Positions 33,399-36,464 of a stretch of DNA of 36,464 nt are shown one piece after another (the stretch's first letter is position 1; each line of letters starts with the position of its first letter). The notes under the pieces are model-generated. The model was given only the letters and a program-made list of their open reading frames with translations. It ran no database searches and was not told the origin of the DNA. A program made the position numbers and the translations under genes. Source of the DNA: Microbacterium sp. SD291 (lineage in GTDB: Bacteria > Actinomycetota > Actinomycetes > Actinomycetales > Microbacteriaceae); NCBI RefSeq assembly GCF_017355365.1, contig NZ_JADIJR010000030.1, forward strand, positions 1 through 36,464, given 5' to 3'.

Positions 33399-33965
33399 GT
33401 GGGACGCGTGCTCGTCGAGCAGAGACGCAGGTCACGGCACAGGCGCGCGATCGGCTACTGGGTCGTCCTGCTGTCATGGCTGACGTCGTTGCATCTCTCC
33501 AGCGGAGCCGGCGCGGTCGAGCCGCTGCGAGGCCTGTGGCTGATCGTGCACCTCGGGATGCTGGTCGCCGGTCTCGGTGCGGCGGTGATGGTGGAGTATG
33601 CCGGCCTGCTCTGGGTTCTGGGGCGCGGCACCCTCGGCGAGCTGCGCCTCATCGAGCGCCGGCTCGCCGTACCCGCCTGGATCGGATTCGGGGGCCTGCT
33701 GGTGTCGGGCGTGTTCCTCGCACCGGATCTCAGCAGCCCTCTCACTGCGTTGAAACTGGGGGCGGTGCTGCTCGTCGGCCTGAACGCGGTCGGGATGGGC
33801 AGGCTGGTCGGCGAGCTCAGGCGGATGCCGGCCGGAATCCGGTTCTCGCGCGTGCCCTGGCGCGTGCGGATCTGGTGCGTGGCGAGCGGCGCCACCTCGC
33901 AGGCGGCCTGGTGGTCCGCCGTGCTGATCGGAGCTTTGAACACGGCAGGGCACGCTTCACCATGA
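33399..33965 (+). CDS. Membrane protein of unknown function
   Basis: The 188-residue protein has a basic N-terminus (EQRRRSRHRR) and four to five membrane spans: AIGYWVVLLSWLTSLHL, GLWLIVHLGMLVAGLGAAVMVEYAGLLWVLG, WIGFGGLLVSGVFLA, LKLGAVLLVGLNAVGMGRLVGEL and a last segment ATSQAAWWSAVLIGAL. HLGMLVAGLGAAVMVEYAG with its His, and the later TALKLGAVLLVGLNAV, resemble small DUF2214/CopD-like membrane proteins, which I note without assigning it. I start at GTG 33399, after GGGGAGG; the frame is open further upstream into the dnaK promoter region, which is rejected. A -10 candidate TAATGT lies near 33353. It precedes the VWA gene by 51 bp. Confidence 0.7.
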   Translation: MGRVLVEQRRRSRHRRAIGYWVVLLSWLTSLHLSSGAGAVEPLRGLWLIVHLGMLVAGLGAAVMVEYAGLLWVLGRGTLGELRLIERRLAVPAWIGFGGLLVSGVFLAPDLSSPLTALKLGAVLLVGLNAVGMGRLVGELRRMPAGIRFSRVPWRVRIWCVASGATSQAAWWSAVLIGALNTAGHASP

Positions 33966-34016
33966 CGGTGATCGTGTGCCGCGGGCGCGAGCGCCCTGGC
34001 AGGAGAGGACGAAGAG

Positions 34017-35975
34017 ATGGACGCAGATGACGAGCCGCGTTTCCGGGAGACGGCCGGACGACCGATGACACCGGCCGCGGGAGGGGTGATCGCCGGTGGC
34101 CTCGTGCAGCCGGATCAGCCCGTGGGTTCCCCTCGGCGTCGCGCCGCGGTGTGGGCACTCGCCGGTGCGGTCGCGGTGCTCGCGATCGCCGTGACCTCCG
34201 TCGGCGTCGCGATCGCCGTGAAGTCCGGCGACCCGGTCGCGGGTCCGCAGCCGACGGAGTCGTCCGCACCACCCGAGCAGCCGTTCCCCGCCGACGCTCC
34301 GGCGACGGTCGCGGGTGCGGGCCCCTGCATCCTGGTGCCGGTGCTGTCGTCGTTCGAGAACTCCGACATGGTCGCGAACCTCGCCGCCGGGTACAACGCC
34401 GTTCCGCGCGATGTCGACGGCTCGTGCGTGACGGTGTCGGCGGCGAAGGACAAGTCGGGAGTCTCCGCCACGCGCGCCGCGGACGGGTTCGCCGACCTGC
34501 CGGCCGATCAGCGACCCGTGATGTGGATCCCGGACGCGTCGTCGTGGCTTTCGGCCGCGCGCACGCAAGGCGCATCCTCGGTGCCCGCAGAGGGCACGCC
34601 GATCGCCTCCTCGTCGGTCGTGCTCGCGATGCCGGCGCCGCTCGCCGAGACCATCGGCTGGGACACGGATGCCCCGACCTGGAGCGACGTGTTCGACGCG
34701 GCGGATGACGACGCCGTGTGGAGCGATCTCGATCATCCCGAGTGGGGGGCGTTCAAACTGGGCAAGACCAGCCCGCTGGTCGCCACGTCCGGAGAGGCCG
34801 CGCTGCTGGCATCGTTCGATGCGGCGGGAGAGGGTCTCGGCAGCAGTGCGGCATCCGACATCGCCGACGGCGACCGCCTCGAGGCGGTGCGGCGTCACGA
34901 GCTCGCGACGAGCCATTACATGGCGACTCCGGAGCACTTCCTGTGGCATGCGCGGGAGGCTGAGGCGCACGGCTCCTCGGCCGACTTCCTCTCCGGCGTG
35001 ATCGTCGACGAGAAGTCGGTGTGGGACTACAACCGGGGCATCGTCAGCCGCGACGGCGTCACCCGCACGCAGGGGGAGCCGCCGAGGGATCCGCTCGTCC
35101 CGATCTACCCGTCGGACGGCTTCTACGCGGCCGACAACCCGGCCGTGGTCCTCGACGGCGACTGGATCGACGAGGCGGAGCGAGCGGGAGCCGACGACTT
35201 CCTCCGGTTCCTCGGCACGGCGGAGGCGCAGCAGATCGTGCGCGACTCGGGGTACCGGGATCTGCACGGGGACCTGGCACCGACGGTGCAGGACATCGGA
35301 CGCCTCGCCGAAGCACCGGACGGCGCTGTGGCGCTGCCCGGCGCGAAGGAGATCGCGGCGCTGCACGACTCGTTCGCGGAGGTCCGCAAGCGGGCATCCG
35401 TGCTGTTCCTGATCGACGTCTCCGGGTCGATGGCCGAGGCGATCCCGAGCGGGCAGTCCAAGCTGGATGCCGCGAAGTCCGCGATCATCGCCGCTCTCGA
35501 CCACTTCAGCGCCGGGGACGAGGTGGGGCTCGCCGCGTTCTCCTCAGCAGGGGACGCGAACCTCACGCCGGGCCTGGTGACGCCGGTGGCCGATATCGCC
35601 GAGAACCGGGATGCCCTGGTGGCCGCGGTCGGCACGCTGGCACCGCAGTCGTTCACGCCGCTGTACGCGGCCGTGGACCAGTTCACGACCACGCAGGCCG
35701 CCGCCTACGATCCCGACCGGATCACGGCGGTGGTCGTGCTCAGCGACGGCGCGAACGAGACCGCCGTCCCGCTCATCGACGAAGCCGGGCTGCTCGCGAA
35801 GCTGGGCGAGCTGCATCATCATTCGCCGGTACTGGTGTTCACCCTGGCCTATGGGGCGGATGCCGACATCGCCACGCTTCAGCGGATCTCGGCGGCGTCC
35901 GGAGCGCACTTCTACGACGCCACCGATCCGGCGAAGGTCACCGCAGTGCTCGGAGATCTCGTCACCAGCTTCTGA
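34017..35975 (+). CDS. Membrane-anchored solute-binding/VWA-domain protein
   Basis: The 652-residue protein has a cytoplasmic N-terminus, one membrane helix (AVWALAGAVAVLAIAVTSVGVAIAV, about 44-68), a periplasmic-binding-protein-like domain (about 100-430; VLSSFENSDMVANLAAGYNA, PVMWIPDASSWLSAAR, IYPSDGFYAADNPAVVLDGDWI) and a von Willebrand A domain (about 460-650). The VWA has the metal-binding DVSGSM motif (D466) and the later T and D positions (SFTPLY; VVLSDGAN). Both domains should lie outside the cell. Such fusions occur in actinobacteria with no established role; cell-surface adhesion or ligand-dependent assembly is possible. AGAGGA lies upstream of ATG 34017. It may be co-transcribed with the small membrane gene before it. 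Confidence 0.88.
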   Translation: MDADDEPRFRETAGRPMTPAAGGVIAGGLVQPDQPVGSPRRRAAVWALAGAVAVLAIAVTSVGVAIAVKSGDPVAGPQPTESSAPPEQPFPADAPATVAGAGPCILVPVLSSFENSDMVANLAAGYNAVPRDVDGSCVTVSAAKDKSGVSATRAADGFADLPADQRPVMWIPDASSWLSAARTQGASSVPAEGTPIASSSVVLAMPAPLAETIGWDTDAPTWSDVFDAADDDAVWSDLDHPEWGAFKLGKTSPLVATSGEAALLASFDAAGEGLGSSAASDIADGDRLEAVRRHELATSHYMATPEHFLWHAREAEAHGSSADFLSGVIVDEKSVWDYNRGIVSRDGVTRTQGEPPRDPLVPIYPSDGFYAADNPAVVLDGDWIDEAERAGADDFLRFLGTAEAQQIVRDSGYRDLHGDLAPTVQDIGRLAEAPDGAVALPGAKEIAALHDSFAEVRKRASVLFLIDVSGSMAEAIPSGQSKLDAAKSAIIAALDHFSAGDEVGLAAFSSAGDANLTPGLVTPVADIAENRDALVAAVGTLAPQSFTPLYAAVDQFTTTQAAAYDPDRITAVVVLSDGANETAVPLIDEAGLLAKLGELHHHSPVLVFTLAYGADADIATLQRISAASGAHFYDATDPAKVTAVLGDLVTSF

Positions 35976-35980
35976 CTCTT

Positions 35981-36022
35981 CGGTCTTGCCCGGCCGGGCT
36001 CTCTTGCCCGGCCGGCAGACCG
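35981..36022. terminator. Bidirectional terminator between VWA and HNH genes
   Basis: CGGTCT-T-GCCCGGCCGGGC (35981-35999) pairs with GCCCGGCCGGC-AGACCG (36006-36022), with one or two bulged bases and a 6-nt loop. It lies between convergent genes. The GCCCGGCCGG unit occurs twice as a direct repeat. Confidence 0.6.
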
Positions 36023-36094
36023 AGGATGCCGAGCGGTAGTGAATGACAGCGTCGACCCTCGGTATTCTGCACACGGCCGGACGCCCGCCGCGCG

Positions 36095-36464
36095 TCAGAA
36101 GGGTGGTGGGGTGTCGTCTTCGGTGAAGGTGACGGTGTTCGGCGGTGGCGGCCGGTCGACGTAGACCCGGCCGGTCGGGCTGGTCCAGGCGAACACCCCG
36201 GCTTCGACCTGTTCGACGTTCCACGGGGAGTGGTGTTTGAGGACGTGGTGCCTGCGGCACAGGTCGCCGAGGTTCGTGTCTTTGGTGGGACCGCCGTGGG
36301 CGGCATCGTGGGTGTGGTCGAGGTCGCAGCCGGCGGCGGGGTATCCGCAGGTCGGGAACCGGCACCGCTGATCCCGCGCCCGCAACAGGCGCCTCAGATG
36401 CGCGGACGGCCGGTACCGGTCCACCGCGAGCAGCGCCCCGGTGATCGGGTGGGTGAGCAGCCGG
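36095..36464 (-). CDS. DUF222/HNH endonuclease-domain protein, 5' end outside window
   Basis: Only the C-terminal 122 residues are present; the frame continues past the right edge. They contain the linker PITGALLAVDRYRPSAHLRRLL and an HNH domain: CRFPTCGYPAAGCDLDHTHDAAHGGPT, N in KDTNLGDLCRRHHVLKHH. The DH, N and HH positions give the usual His-Asn-His metal site, with Cys pairs for a structural zinc. This matches the abundant actinobacterial DUF222-HNH (13E12 repeat) family, present in many copies per genome and linked to mobile elements without a proven role. The Pro-rich tail (PPPPNTVTFTEDDTPPPF) is typical. Confidence 0.9.
   Translation of the reverse strand, partial: RLLTHPITGALLAVDRYRPSAHLRRLLRARDQRCRFPTCGYPAAGCDLDHTHDAAHGGPTKDTNLGDLCRRHHVLKHHSPWNVEQVEAGVFAWTSPTGRVYVDRPPPPNTVTFTEDDTPPPF

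Noticed and set aside
35981..36022. Direct GCCCGGCCGG repeats as an attachment site or CRISPR-like unit
   Set aside because: Only two copies, which form the two arms of a terminator stem.

Overview
The window is GC-rich, densely coded DNA of an actinobacterium, most probably a Microbacterium or a close relative in the Microbacteriaceae. The grounds are the gene order dnaK-grpE-dnaJ-hspR with HAIR operators, LacI-controlled sugar transporters without their own ATPase, several apparently leaderless promoters, a DUF222/HNH gene, and constant use of the word GGATGCC/GGCATCC. No phylogenetic marker was compared, so the genus is an inference.

Positions 1-19174 form a carbohydrate-utilisation region. 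A glycoside hydrolase cut by the left edge (2-931) faces a LacI-type regulator. A leftward operon then encodes an FGGY kinase, a GH116 hydrolase and an L-fucose/D-arabinose-type isomerase joined by ATGA overlaps. A second LacI regulator lies next to a divergent GH172 (DUF2961) gene. Further on are a secreted DUF4185/GH183 protein, two ABC permeases and a lipoprotein solute-binding protein, and a rightward gene of unknown function (18242-19174). Four copies of the operator GAAATCGATTTC (one imperfect) sit in the promoters of the kinase operon, GH172, the transporter operon and the unknown gene, tying them into one regulon. GH183, GH172 and GH116 is the enzyme set reported for breakdown of mycobacterial D-arabinan (arabinogalactan, lipoarabinomannan) by Microbacterium arabinogalactanolyticum. 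With D-arabinose isomerase and D-ribulokinase, the locus reads as a complete route: extracellular endo-cleavage, import, cytoplasmic exo-cleavage by alpha- and beta-D-arabinofuranosidases, then D-arabinose to D-ribulose to D-ribulose 5-phosphate. The unknown gene is the best candidate for an undescribed part of the system. Between GH172 and GH183 lie a P-loop protein, a DoxX protein, a small membrane protein and an HTH-MntA/HepT toxin-antitoxin pair.

Positions 19184-25026 hold a two-component system (NarL-type regulator plus a multi-spanning histidine kinase) divergent from an operon of a DUF6220 membrane protein, a membrane-anchored multicopper oxidase and another membrane protein. A perfect 13-bp inverted repeat lies in the divergent region. 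Positions 25039-27766 are a patchy segment: a DapA-family pseudogene, an islet that looks less GC-rich with a mini-ORF and a small PLD-nuclease-N-like membrane protein, tandem hairpins, a GntR/FCD regulator and a Pr6Pr-like membrane protein behind a possible leaderless uORF.

Positions 27774-33308 contain a Tat-exported flavin amine oxidase lipoprotein whose halves appear circularly permuted, then the heat-shock operon hspR-dnaJ-grpE-dnaK with a textbook promoter and two HAIR elements. A pair of inverted REP-like repeats spans the dnaK/grpE junction. Positions 33399-36464 carry a small membrane protein, a membrane-anchored solute-binding/VWA-domain protein and the end of a DUF222/HNH gene. No tRNA, rRNA, CRISPR array or insertion sequence was recognised.
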